The translations under genes were made by a program, and so were the position numbers. Shown one piece after another: positions 25,092-33,038 of a stretch of DNA of 38,798 bases (position 1 is its first letter; every line of letters starts with the position of its first letter). The notes under the pieces are model-generated. The model saw only the letters and a program-made list of their open reading frames with translations, made no database searches and was not told where the DNA came from. The stretch lies in assembly GCA_015486215.1 (NCBI GenBank), contig WFSA01000148.1, forward strand, positions 1 to 38,798. The letters run 5' to 3'. This stretch comes from Anaerolineae bacterium. GTDB lineage: Bacteria; Chloroflexota; Anaerolineae; Promineifilales; Promineifilaceae.

Positions 25092-25207
25092 GGGAAGGTT
25101 CGTAAACAACTTTGGAATTTCGTCATCGCCCCCCCACCCTAACCCTCCCCCTTTAGGGGGAGGGTTAGGGTGGGGGTAAAACGCCAAAGTTAAAAACGAG
25201 TGTTCCC
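25092..25207. mobile_element. MITE-like element, family H, copy H3, with a different core
   Basis: Ends GGGAAGGTTCGTAAACAAC and inverted AACGAGTGTTCCC, flanked by TTA on both sides (25089-25091 and 25208-25210). The core hairpin is CCCACCCTAACCCTCCCCC / GGGGGAGGGTTAGGGTGGG rather than the GGTGACAGGC hairpin of the other copies, so the ends are conserved while the cargo hairpin changes. No gene is seen in 24956-25408. Confidence 0.75.
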
Positions 25208-25324
25208 TTAGCAATTAACAATGAACTGTCGCGTCCGACGATCTGTTTGAATTCGATCATGGAGTTGATGGGGCGCAACAGGACGATGTTGCGGACGTTG
25301 CGGGTATCGACTCCGGGGGAATGG

Positions 25325-25398
25325 GGGCGTATAAACGCGGATCAAAGAAAGAAAACCCGCGTTTATACGCATTATCTACGTGCAAAACATCTGCGTTC
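25325..25398 (-). repeat. Family E hairpin at the 3' end of htpG
   Basis: Contains TATAAACGCGG and CCGCGTTTATA as inverted arms, then CTACGTGCAAAACATCTGCG. A near-identical arrangement follows pyrB (30525-30600). Both lie just beyond minus-strand stop codons, so they may act as 3'-end structures. Confidence 0.6.
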
Positions 25399-25408
25399 TA
25401 TTTTTTAA

Positions 25409-27319
25409 TCAACTAGCGGCTAACTCCATCAACTCCTGAATACGGGGCAGCATATCGGCTGGATTGGGATGCAGCCCTTCCTGAATCAGCGCACTTTCAT
25501 ACAATTGCTCCACCAATAACAGCAGAAGACGGTTGTCCGCATCATTGACCGCCATCTCCGCCAAATTGGCGATGAGCGGATGATGGTTATTCACTTCCAT
25601 CACCTTCTTTGGTATTTCATACTCTTGTCCCATCAGTCGGGCAATACGCAGCATCTCTTGTTGGCTTTCCCCTTCGGGGGAGACTAAGCGGACGGGGCTG
25701 CTCTTCAAGATTTTTGATTCGCGTACCTCTGTGACTTTTTCACCCAAAACGGCCGTGCATTTTTCCATAAACGACTCAAAGTTGGCCGCTGGAATCTCAA
25801 CCGTCTCACCTTTATCATCGCTCGCTTCTTTGACATCAACGTCAGGTAGTTCCAATGAGTTGTCATCCACATTACGGAATTTTTTGCCCTTGTATTCGCC
25901 CAGCGACGGTGCGATCAGCACATCCAGCGGGTCAGTCCAATATAGCACATTGAGATCGCGCTCTTTGAACGGGTCAAGATGGGGGCTGTTAGCGACAGAG
26001 GTTTGGTCGCTGCCCATCACATAATAAATTTCCTCTTGCTCCTCAGCCATCCCTTCCACATACTCATCAAGACTGATCAATTTGCCATCAGAGTGGGCGG
26101 CGGTGTAGCGCAGCATCGGCATGATGTCACCTTTGGCTTCGTAATCAGTGGCGATCCCTTCTTTGAGAGCGCGGCTGTACTCGTCCCAGAATTTTTTGTA
26201 CTGTTCGGGGTCTTTCTTGCCCATCTTTTTTAGTTCGCGGATAACACGGCTTTTGAGTGTTTTTGCCAAATGACGGATGATACGGTTGCTCTGCACTGTC
26301 TCGCGGCTGACATTAAGCGTGATCTCTTCAGAATCGACGACACCATCAATAAAATTGAGCCAATGGGGCAGCAAATCGTTGTTATACTCTTCAATCAGAA
26401 CATTATGAGAGTAGAGCATAACGCCCGGCTCTTTCCGTTTGGCGAGGACTCCTTTTTCCAACTTGGCTGGCACAAAGAGCATGGCACGCACATTGACGGG
26501 CGCGTCAGCCGCAAAATGAATGGTGCGAAGCGGTTCTTCAAAATCCATCGTCATCTCTTGATAGAAATTTTTGTACTGTTCTGGCTCAACGTCTGACGGC
26601 CGTTTGCGCCACAATGATTCCTGCTGATTGATCTGCTCTTCGCCCAAATAGACGGGATAGCGGACAAAATCAGAATGTTTCTTTAACACCTGTTTTAATT
26701 TCCACGCGTTGGCAAACTCCTCTGCATCTTTCTTTAAGGTGATATGCAACTCCGTGCCGCGATCCTCTTTCTCTGCATCCTCAACACGGAAGCTGGCATC
26801 GCCAGTGGAAATCCAAACGGCCGCTTTCTCGTCCTTCTTATAACTGCGTGACAACACGCGAACCTCATCGGCCACCATAAACAGCGCGTAGAAACCGACA
26901 CCAAATTGCCCAATCACATCAGCTATATCAACATCATTGTTTTCGCCGACCTCTTTGATAAATGACCGCGCTCCTGATTGAGCGATGGTGCCAAGATTGG
27001 TGATTAACTCTTCCTTCGTCATCCCAATCCCGCTATCTTTGATGATGAGTACCTTAGGCGCATCATCGGCAGCTACCTCGCCATCCTCATCTGCCTTTGG
27101 CTCTTCTGGCAGAATGACGTGAATGGCTAACTCCGCATCCGCGTCAAGCACATCACGGTTGGTCAATGATTCAAAGTGCATCCGTGTCAGCGCGTCAGAT
27201 GCGTTAGAGATCGCCTCACGCAAGAAAATATCTTGCTCTTTATAAAGTGAGTGGGTCAAAATATGCAATAATTGGGAGACTTCCGTCTTAAAGCCGTACT
27301 GTTTTGTTTCTTCTGTCAT
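25409..27319 (-). CDS. htpG: Molecular chaperone HtpG (Hsp90 family)
   Basis: A 636-residue cytosolic ATP-dependent chaperone. I start it at the ATG at 27319 because AAGGAAGGA lies just upstream; a frame extension to 27367 has no such site. The GHKL ATPase domain shows LREAISNASDALTR (Mg-binding Asn), IKDSGIGMTKEEL, IAQSGARSFIK and IGQFGVGFYALFMVADEV. The middle domain has DFVRYPVYL and GVVDSEEITLNVSRETVQ, followed by the C-terminal dimerisation domain to the LMELAAS end. Length matches typical HtpG. An acidic insert (PEEPKADEDGEVAADDAPK) near residue 65-85 lies in the N-domain. Monocistronic; no CIRCE-like inverted repeat was noticed upstream. Confidence 0.97.
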   Translation of the reverse strand: MTEETKQYGFKTEVSQLLHILTHSLYKEQDIFLREAISNASDALTRMHFESLTNRDVLDADAELAIHVILPEEPKADEDGEVAADDAPKVLIIKDSGIGMTKEELITNLGTIAQSGARSFIKEVGENNDVDIADVIGQFGVGFYALFMVADEVRVLSRSYKKDEKAAVWISTGDASFRVEDAEKEDRGTELHITLKKDAEEFANAWKLKQVLKKHSDFVRYPVYLGEEQINQQESLWRKRPSDVEPEQYKNFYQEMTMDFEEPLRTIHFAADAPVNVRAMLFVPAKLEKGVLAKRKEPGVMLYSHNVLIEEYNNDLLPHWLNFIDGVVDSEEITLNVSRETVQSNRIIRHLAKTLKSRVIRELKKMGKKDPEQYKKFWDEYSRALKEGIATDYEAKGDIMPMLRYTAAHSDGKLISLDEYVEGMAEEQEEIYYVMGSDQTSVANSPHLDPFKERDLNVLYWTDPLDVLIAPSLGEYKGKKFRNVDDNSLELPDVDVKEASDDKGETVEIPAANFESFMEKCTAVLGEKVTEVRESKILKSSPVRLVSPEGESQQEMLRIARLMGQEYEIPKKVMEVNNHHPLIANLAEMAVNDADNRLLLLLVEQLYESALIQEGLHPNPADMLPRIQELMELAAS

Positions 27320-27438
27320 TTGTCCTTCCTTAAACCATTGGTTCAAATATCCCGTATGGTTTTTCAACTGATAATGTTTAGAGAAGCAGATTCCCGTCTA
27401 TACGGGTTACCTATATGCTTTTATGTAATCAATACATG

Positions 27439-27550
27439 GTATCTTCTCAATAAATCGTGGACAAGAGTTGACAAATTTCATCAGCACTTTATTTTACACG
27501 AGTACCATTAGAAAAATTTGTCAAGTCTCCCCAGAATACTGAGAAGATAC
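27439..27550. mobile_element. MITE-like element, family A, copy A4
   Basis: A 112-bp full-length copy. Flanks AATACATG (27431-27438) and AATACACG (27551-27558) match at 7 of 8 positions, consistent with an aged 8-bp target duplication. It lies 120 bp upstream of htpG. Confidence 0.88.
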
Positions 27551-27609
27551 AATACACGCTTCATAAATCAAAAGTTTTGCTTTACAGGTCGTATTTACAG
27601 GTCATAGAA

Positions 27610-27732
27610 GTATCTTCTCAGTATTTCGGGGTGATTGCAACCAATTAAGAAAGGAACAAATTATGTCAGTCGAGTAAATTCGTTCCTTTCCTAATTAGCT
27701 GTACTCATGCCCCCAATTTTTTGAGAAGTTAC
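27610..27732. mobile_element. MITE-like element, family B-related, copy B3, with 8-bp target duplication
   Basis: A 123-bp element GTATCTTCTCAGTATTTCGG to TTTTTTGAGAAGTTAC with a different inner hairpin (AGGAACAAATT / AATTCGTTCCT) from other family B copies. TCATAGAA is exact on both sides (27602-27609, 27733-27740). Confidence 0.9.
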
Positions 27733-27740
27733 TCATAGAA

Positions 27741-27866
27741 GATAATAGAACGCAGATAAAAACATTCAACCTGTGCTAATCTGCGAAATCTGTGGACAAT
27801 TTCTTGTACATGGTACAAGAATATCACTGATAAGGTACTAATAATCCTGAAAATCTGCGTCCTATT
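27741..27866. repeat. Repeat family E, copy E1
   Basis: GAACGCAGATAAAAACATTC, TGCTAATCTGCGAAATCTG, then ATCACTGATAAGGTACTAAT. The same order is seen upstream of pucR (36376-36640) and partly at 33334-33430. Non-coding. The remaining stretch 27867-28009 shows no feature I can support. Confidence 0.7.
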
Positions 27867-28009
27867 AAACAGTAAAGTCCTACTTGAAGCATGTCAAAAA
27901 TTGTCATTCCGACGGGTAAGGTATTAAAGCCTCATTCTATAGAGTGCCCGTTACGATTGATAATTCTTTTAGATCATACAGTGATTATGTTAGATTACCA
28001 TTAGTATTT

Positions 28010-28032
28010 TTAGGGTGATTGCAACCTCGGCT
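28010..28032. repeat. Family C left-end fragment
   Basis: TAGGGTGATTGCAACCTCGG matches the left terminus of the family C element with one or two changes. The rest is absent. Confidence 0.5.
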
Positions 28033-28047
28033 TTTATAGAAAATTGA

Positions 28048-28284
28048 GTATCTTCTCAATATTCTGGGGAGACTTGACAAATTTTCCTGATGATACTGTA
28101 ACTTCTCAATATTTCGGGGTGACTACAACAGATGAAAGAAATAAACGGATAGTGCAGTCGAGAAAATATCCGTTCATTTTCATAATCCGCTGTAGCCATA
28201 CTAAAAATAAAATAATTTCTCCGCTTTTTTGAGAGGATACATGATACTCGTGTAAAATAAAGTGCTGATGAAATTTGTCAAGTC
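28048..28284. mobile_element. MITE-like element, family A, copy A5, split by a family B element and missing its right end
   Basis: GTATCTTCTCAATATTCTGG to CCTGATGATACT, then family B copy 28098-28240, then ATGATACTCGTG to TTTGTCAAGTC. The expected right terminus (TTTTTGAGAAGATAC) is replaced by the family J element at 28285, so it has been recombined or overwritten. Confidence 0.82.
28098..28240. mobile_element. MITE-like element, family B, copy B4, nested in family A with 8-bp target duplication
   Basis: A 143-bp element GTAACTTCTCAATATTTCGG...GAGAGGATAC. ATGATACT flanks it exactly (28090-28097 and 28241-28248), and this octamer is part of the host family A sequence. This gives a clear relative age: A first, then B. 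Confidence 0.93.
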
Positions 28285-28377
28285 TTTTCCAAAATTGGAC
28301 ACTGATCACGCTGATTTCACTGGTTCTGATCTTTCTATCTGTGTGCATCTGTGCAATCAGTGTCCAATTTTGGAAAA
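28285..28377. mobile_element. MITE-like element, family J, copy J1
   Basis: TTTTCCAAAATTGGACACTG to CAGTGTCCAATTTTGGAAAA: a long perfect terminal inverted repeat around a short middle. A second copy is at 15007-15163. Confidence 0.78.
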
Positions 28378-28440
28378 GACCTGACAGGTTTCATCAGAAC
28401 CTCTCGTTTTATATGAGTATCACAAGAAACCTGTCAGGTC
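28378..28440. repeat. Diverged family A inner hairpin
   Basis: GACCTGACAGGTTT and AAACCTGTCAGGTC enclose TCATCAG...TATGAGTATCAC, which parallels the inner stem-loop of family A (GACTTGACAAATTT / AAATTTGTCAAGTC) with many paired substitutions. Both arms changed together while pairing was kept. Confidence 0.65.
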
Positions 28441-28453
28441 TGCCCTAGAAAAT

Positions 28454-28668
28454 TAGGGCGATTGCAACCTCGCCTTAATTCGTGATCGTGATCGTTTTCG
28501 TGATCGAAAATTGAAAAAACCGATCACAAAATACGATCACAAAATACGATCACGACAATCATAATGTATAAATTCCCCGCAATTTACATGTTATGTCAAT
28601 TGCGGAGATGCTAAAAACGGTGTAAATTTGGAATTTAACAGTGCGATTTGGAGGTTGTAATCGCCCTA
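28454..28668. mobile_element. MITE-like element, family C, copy C4
   Basis: TAGGGCGATTGCAACCTCGC to GGAGGTTGTAATCGCCCTA, 215 bp, same internal order as 14768-14975 with extra CGTGATCG / ATACGATCACAAA short repeats. Only an imperfect flanking match is visible. Confidence 0.82.
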
Positions 28669-28683
28669 CTATAATAATTAAAT

Positions 28684-28795
28684 GGGTGTGTTTCATTTCA
28701 GTAGAAGTGATAGTCACGGGGCGCATAGTTTCGGGTAAATTAAGTCCGTTTGCCCCGTGACAATCACTTTGGTTCAACTCATTTGAAACACACCC
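28684..28795. mobile_element. MITE-like element, family D, copy D2, with 9-bp target duplication
   Basis: A 112-bp element GGGTGTGTTTCA...TGAAACACACCC in the opposite orientation to 11652-11763. TAATTAAAT flanks it exactly (28675-28683, 28796-28804). It ends 47 bp before the ubiB-like start. Confidence 0.92.
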
Positions 28796-28829
28796 TAATT
28801 AAATAATATGCTCTCCTCAATCGGAGTGT

Positions 28830-28835
28830 TATACT
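28830..28835 (+). promoter_or_regulatory. Possible -10 box of the UbiB-like gene
   Basis: TATACT ends 7 bp before the ATG at 28843, and no purine-rich ribosome binding site lies between. If real, the transcript would be leaderless or nearly so. No good -35 box is seen; that region abuts the duplicated target site of the family D element. Confidence 0.35.
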
Positions 28836-28842
28836 ACGCCGC

Positions 28843-30474
28843 ATGGGATTAGATTTGTCAACAACGTCAAAAAAACTGTCGCTTAACGGCCGTTCTCAAC
28901 ACATACTCCGTTTTTTCGGCTTCACCATAATACAGACCATTATTTTGGATCTGTTTTTGACACGAATTCCGATTCTTGGCGGGCAGATTCGTGCCACCCG
29001 TCCCCATCGTTTACGCAATTTTGCCCATAATTTCCGCGTATTAGCCATCGAAATGGGCGGCGTGATGATCAAACTAGGACAATTCCTAAGCTCCCGCGTG
29101 GATGTGCTTCCATCCGAAATTACAGAGGAACTGCTTGGCTTGCAAGATGAGGTGCCGCCCGTCCCTACCCCGCTTATATTTGGCATTTTGGCGCAAGAGT
29201 TAGGCGATTGGCGTGCCAAATTTGCCGCCATTGACGAGACTCCGTTAGCCGCTGCTTCATTGGGGCAGGCGTACCGCGCGTGGCTTTTTGCGGCTGATGG
29301 CACACGAGGCGATACGGTTATTATTAAGGTGCAACGGCCGCAGATCGAGGAGATCGTCCGTGTAGATATGTCGGCACTGCAACAGGTTGCACAATGGTTG
29401 ATGCGCTATCGCCCCATCGCCCGCCGTGCAGACATCCCTGCCCTGATGGATGAGTTTGCTGTCACTCTTTGGGAAGAGTTGGATTATGAGTCAGAAGCAG
29501 AAAATGCGGAGCGATTCCAAGTGATGTATGCGGAAAATCCAGCCGTGCAAATCCCGCATGTTTATCGCGCTCTTTCTACCAAGCGGGTTATTGTACTAGA
29601 GGATGTGACAGCGATAAAGTTGAGTAATTTAGAGGAGTTAGAAGCGGCAGGAATAGACCCGCATCTAGTCGCTGACCGATTATTAGATGTGTATTTTCGA
29701 CAGGTTTTTATTGAGGCATTCTTTCATGCGGATCCGCACCCGGGCAACCTTTTTGTCAAGCCGATGGGTGAGAAGCGAGAGGGGGGACAACGGCCGTTTC
29801 GCTTAGTTTTCATTGATTTTGGCATGGTCGGCCATGTACCAGACCTTGTTGGCGAAAACCTCAGCAAGGTATTAGTCAGTGTCACCCAACGAGACGCTGA
29901 CGCATTGACAGAGGCGTATCAAAATCTTGGCTTTTTCCTGCCCGGTGCCGACTTAGATCGTATTGCAGAGGCGCAAGCGACATTGCTTGACCGTATTTGG
30001 GGGCGCAGCCTGCTTGAACTAGCTAACCCAGACCCCGACGAGTTGCATGAATTGGGCAAAGAGTTCCGCGACGTTTTCTATGAATTCCCTTTTCAAATTC
30101 CGCAGGATTTTGTCTATCTGGGGCGGGCGATGGGAATGGTGTCGGGATTGGTCTCGCAACTGAATCCAGAAATTAACCCATGGTATCATCTGGAAAAATT
30201 CGGTGAAGAGCTGGTAAAAAGTCAAGGAGGGCGGGCGTGGAGCAAGACGCTTGTATTGGAATTGTTGCGCCCATATCTGCAAGTTCCAGCTCAATTGCGC
30301 TCACTATTAACTGATTTGGAACGCGGCCGTTTGCAAGTTCGCACCTTACCTGACCGTGAAACAAGCCGCCGTCTGAACCGAATGGACAAGAAGATCGGCC
30401 AATTAAGTTGGAGTATTTTGGGTGCAGCCAGCATTATCTCAGCAACATTGCTTTATTTGAAGCGCAAAGAGTAA
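28843..30474 (+). CDS. ABC1/AarF/UbiB-family atypical kinase-like protein
   Basis: A 543-residue membrane-associated ATPase/kinase-like protein; relatives support ubiquinone, other quinone or prenyl-lipid metabolism. Motifs include the KxGQ region (MIKLGQFLSSRVDVLPSEI, near residue 75), the Ala-rich nucleotide loop AAASLGQAYRA near 140, VIIKVQRP with the ATP-binding Lys, EELDYESEAENAERF, then FHADPHPGNLF and FIDFGMVG as catalytic and metal-binding motifs near 305-330. A C-terminal hydrophobic helix (SILGAASIISATLLYL) is the likely membrane anchor. Length is normal. No quinone gene lies nearby, so the target lipid is open. It is convergent with pyrB, and the start has an atypical leader. Confidence 0.92.
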   Translation: MGLDLSTTSKKLSLNGRSQHILRFFGFTIIQTIILDLFLTRIPILGGQIRATRPHRLRNFAHNFRVLAIEMGGVMIKLGQFLSSRVDVLPSEITEELLGLQDEVPPVPTPLIFGILAQELGDWRAKFAAIDETPLAAASLGQAYRAWLFAADGTRGDTVIIKVQRPQIEEIVRVDMSALQQVAQWLMRYRPIARRADIPALMDEFAVTLWEELDYESEAENAERFQVMYAENPAVQIPHVYRALSTKRVIVLEDVTAIKLSNLEELEAAGIDPHLVADRLLDVYFRQVFIEAFFHADPHPGNLFVKPMGEKREGGQRPFRLVFIDFGMVGHVPDLVGENLSKVLVSVTQRDADALTEAYQNLGFFLPGADLDRIAEAQATLLDRIWGRSLLELANPDPDELHELGKEFRDVFYEFPFQIPQDFVYLGRAMGMVSGLVSQLNPEINPWYHLEKFGEELVKSQGGRAWSKTLVLELLRPYLQVPAQLRSLLTDLERGRLQVRTLPDRETSRRLNRMDKKIGQLSWSILGAASIISATLLYLKRKE

Positions 30475-30479
30475 AAATC

Positions 30480-30513
30480 AAGGTGACTGGCACTTGCCGA
30501 GTGCCTGTCACCT
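30480..30513. repeat. Family H core hairpin between convergent ubiB-like and pyrB genes
   Basis: AAGGTGACTGGCACTTGCC / GAGTGCCTGTCACCT palindrome, the same core as 2836-2872. It begins 6 bp after the stop codon. Confidence 0.7.
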
Positions 30514-30524
30514 GAAAGATATGA

Positions 30525-30600
30525 GATAAACGCGGATCAAAAAGAGAAAATCCGCGTTTATCCGCCGCATCCGCGTGCGAAGCATCCGCATTCTATTTTT
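30525..30600 (-). repeat. Family E hairpin at the 3' end of pyrB
   Basis: GATAAACGCGGAT and ATCCGCGTTTATC are inverted arms, followed by GCATCCGCATTCTATTTTT. Closely parallels 25325-25398 after htpG. On the minus strand this is the 3' end of the pyrCB transcript. Confidence 0.6.
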
Positions 30601-30608
30601 ATATTAAG

Positions 30609-31592
30609 TTACGCTTCTCCCAAAACGGCCGCTAACAACGCCATTCGAATGTACATCCCATTCTTAACTTGACGGAAATACGCCGCGCGGGGATCGTTAT
30701 CTACAGCGTAATGAATTTCGCCGACGCGGGGCAGCGGGTGCATGATGATCATCTTCTCTTTGGCACGTTCTATCAATTCAGAGGTGATCACATAATGGTC
30801 TTTTACCTCTTCATATTGTGCCAAATCCCCGAAACGCTCCTTTTGCACACGGGTGACATACAACACATCGGCGTTTTCAATCACGTCAGCAACATCATGC
30901 GTTTCACGAATATTTACGCCCGCATCAATCACCTTGTTCATAATTTTTAGCGGCATACGCAAAATTTCTGGCGAGACAAAGCGGAGGCTGACATTGTAAT
31001 GCAGCAGCAATTTGGTGAGGGAGTGGACGGTACGGCCGTTTTTTAGATCGCCGATCATCGCCACTTTCAACCCGTTTAGCGTGCCAAGCTCTTCCCGAAT
31101 GGTGAACAGGTCGAGCAACGCTTGGGTGGGATGCTCGCCCGCGCCATCGCCCGCGTTGAGAACGGGAATATGAGCGTAATCGCCCGCCAAATTCGCCGCC
31201 CCAACTTGGGGGTGACGCAATACGATGGCATCAGCGTACTGCTCCAGCGTGCGAACGGTGTCGGCCAATGTCTCCCCTTTGCTGACCGAACTGAACTTCA
31301 CCCCTTGCGTAATCGGAATGACCGACCCGCCTAATCGCTCCATCGCTGCGATGAAGGATGAACTGGTGCGCGTGCTGGGTTCATAAAAGAGAGCGGCCAA
31401 CACCCGCCCTTTGAGCAGATCAACGCCGCCGACAGTGTTTACCATCGCCCGCATTTCACGCGCACGGTCAAAAATTTTGCTAATCAACTCAGTATCAAAT
31501 TGATCCACAGACAGGATGTTTTTACCCGTCAGGCCAATCGTATCAACGGCCGTTTTCCGATCAAGCTCTTCTAAATTAAATAAAGGATTCAT
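30609..31592 (-). CDS. pyrB: Aspartate carbamoyltransferase catalytic subunit
   Basis: A 327-residue enzyme forming N-carbamoyl-aspartate, the committed step of pyrimidine synthesis. I start it at the ATG at 31592, preceded by TGGAGAAAAA; the frame runs on to 31652 but that would overlap pyrC. Carbamoyl-phosphate and aspartate binding motifs are present: [21 protein letters not shown] near residue 70-90, [24 protein letters not shown] near 155, and [10 protein letters not shown] near 285. No pyrI regulatory subunit gene follows. It lies 56 bp downstream of pyrC, so the two form an operon, transcribed pyrC then pyrB. Confidence 0.96.
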   Translation of the reverse strand: MNPLFNLEELDRKTAVDTIGLTGKNILSVDQFDTELISKIFDRAREMRAMVNTVGGVDLLKGRVLAALFYEPSTRTSSSFIAAMERLGGSVIPITQGVKFSSVSKGETLADTVRTLEQYADAIVLRHPQVGAANLAGDYAHIPVLNAGDGAGEHPTQALLDLFTIREELGTLNGLKVAMIGDLKNGRTVHSLTKLLLHYNVSLRFVSPEILRMPLKIMNKVIDAGVNIRETHDVADVIENADVLYVTRVQKERFGDLAQYEEVKDHYVITSELIERAKEKMIIMHPLPRVGEIHYAVDNDPRAAYFRQVKNGMYIRMALLAAVLGEA

Positions 31593-31623
31593 TTTTTCTC
31601 CATAACTAAACCTTGTAAAGTTG

Positions 31624-31647
31624 CATGTTTGCCCACTTGCAAACATG
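31624..31647. repeat. Hairpin between pyrC and pyrB
   Basis: CATGTTTGC / GCAAACATG perfect 9-bp inverted repeat with a 6-nt loop in the 56-bp intercistronic gap. Similar GCAAGTGTGCA text fills the gap 34281-34341 between the two-component genes. Possibly an mRNA-stability or processing stem. Confidence 0.6.
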
Positions 31648-31648
31648 T

Positions 31649-32698
31649 TCACATGCCTACTCGCCCGCTCCCTTTCTCTGCCAGCACACGGCCGTTCTCA
31701 AACACAATATCACCGCGCAGCGTAACCCTCATCACGCGGGCGGCAGCGTCCATGCCGTCGAAGGGTGTCCAGCCGCATTTGCTGTGCATATCGCTGTTGC
31801 GGATGATGGACGGGCGCATTTCAATGTCAACGGCCGTTTCTGGCTGCTCTGGTAAGCTGTAAATGCGGCGCGGATTATCGTGCATGAGGGTGATAAGACG
31901 GTCGAGAGTGAGGCGGTTTTGGGATACGGCCGTCAATATCAACGGTAACGACGTTTCCAACCCAGCCACGCCGGGCGGCGGATTGTCGGCACGCTTTTCG
32001 GCCAATGTGTGCGGCGCGTGATCGGTGGCGATGCAATCAATCGTATCATTTATATGCGCCCAAAGCGCGTCCACATCCTTTTGCGTGCCAAGTAACGGGC
32101 GCATGTCGCCTAACGCGCCCAGCCGCGTCGCGTCCGCTTCATTCAAAAAGAGATGGTGCGGCGTAACTTCGCAAGTGACAGGCAGCCCGCGCCCCTTCGC
32201 ATCGGCGATGAGATCAATCTCCTCCGCGCGGCTGATATGGCAAAAGTGGACAGAGCGATTGTATGTGGCCGCCAAGCCGATCCCGACCGCCACGCTCTGC
32301 TTTTCGGCGTGCATGGCGATCAGTTTATGACGCGGCCAGTCGCGGAAGCAGGTCGCCAGATCGGGCATTTTATCGACGCGCAAGCGGCCAAAGGTATCGT
32401 TGAGGTAAATTTTGAGGGCAACGGCCGTTTCTGCCAACGTGGGCAAATGGTGTAATTGACCGGGTTCTGCCGCCGCAAATAAGCCGACATCACAACGGGC
32501 ATCCCGCTCCGCCATCGCCATTGCCGCTGTCAACCTGCTGGGCGTGCTGAGCGGCGGGCTCGTGTTCGGCATTCCCAATACCATCGTGATCCCGCCAGCA
32601 AGCGCGGCCGCTGTCGCTGTAGCAAAATCTTCCTTATGCTCACCGCCGGGCACACGCAGATGGGTATGCACGTCAATGAGGCCGGGTAATGTAATCAT
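31649..32698 (-). CDS. pyrC: Dihydroorotase
   Basis: A 349-residue metal-dependent hydrolase converting carbamoyl-aspartate to dihydroorotate. The ATG at 32698 has GGGAGA just upstream; an in-frame extension to 32797 runs through the predicted attenuator and is rejected. Metal ligands: DVHTHLR (His11, His13), a likely carboxylated lysine in [11 protein letters not shown] near residue 100, then [21 protein letters not shown] and the catalytic Asp in [10 protein letters not shown] near 255. The C-terminal part has [19 protein letters not shown]. Length is at the short end of the family (~350-430). First gene of the pyrC-pyrB unit. Confidence 0.95.
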   Translation of the reverse strand: MITLPGLIDVHTHLRVPGGEHKEDFATATAAALAGGITMVLGMPNTSPPLSTPSRLTAAMAMAERDARCDVGLFAAAEPGQLHHLPTLAETAVALKIYLNDTFGRLRVDKMPDLATCFRDWPRHKLIAMHAEKQSVAVGIGLAATYNRSVHFCHISRAEEIDLIADAKGRGLPVTCEVTPHHLFLNEADATRLGALGDMRPLLGTQKDVDALWAHINDTIDCIATDHAPHTLAEKRADNPPPGVAGLETSLPLILTAVSQNRLTLDRLITLMHDNPRRIYSLPEQPETAVDIEMRPSIIRNSDMHSKCGWTPFDGMDAAARVMRVTLRGDIVFENGRVLAEKGSGRVGM

Positions 32699-32765
32699 TA
32701 TTTCTCCCGTGAAACTCGAACCACCTTTTTTAGCATTGGCTCTTCGCTTCAACTTTTCAGCAGGC

Positions 32766-32793
32766 AAAAAAAAACTCAATCCAAAGGATCGAG
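32766..32793 (-). terminator. Attenuator-like intrinsic terminator in the pyrCB leader
   Basis: On the minus strand: CTCGATCC, loop TTT, GGATTGAG (one G-U pair), then nine T residues. It ends 68 bp upstream of the pyrC start and has no gene of its own, so it most probably stops transcription in the pyrCB leader under some condition. No PyrR-binding consensus was recognised. Confidence 0.65.
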
Positions 32794-32966
32794 CCATTAT
32801 TTTCTATCTGTTCTATTTGAGCCGCGCAAACGGCCGTTGTCGTTTCCAATAACTATCTTCATTTTCTTACCCTCGCGCAATATCACTTACTGGAAAAGTA
32901 TATTAGCAGAACATGATATGATTGGCTAGTATAAATTGAACATCGCTTGGAATCGGTGCCTGATAT

Positions 32967-32988
32967 AAAAAATCCCGCTGAAAGCGGG
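32967..32988 (-). terminator. Second minus-strand terminator-like hairpin further upstream
   Basis: CCCGCT / AGCGGG stem followed on the minus strand by ATTTTTT. It lies about 270 bp upstream of pyrC and has no visible gene feeding it. An upstream AAGCTGTTTTGGCAGCTG hairpin on the same strand may belong to the same lost or unrecognised transcript. The remaining bases 32794-33030 show nothing else I can support. Confidence 0.5.
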
Positions 32989-33038
32989 CTGATTCCTCTG
33001 TCAGCTGCCAAAACAGCTTGCCCTAACCTTGTCCTAAT

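Noticed and set aside
31593-31652. N-terminal extension of pyrB overlapping pyrC
   Set aside because: No ribosome binding site, residues do not resemble the pyrB N-terminus, and a clear site precedes the ATG at 31592.
32699-32797. N-terminal extension of pyrC
   Set aside because: It would translate through the terminator stem and U-tract, while GGGAGA precedes the ATG at 32698.
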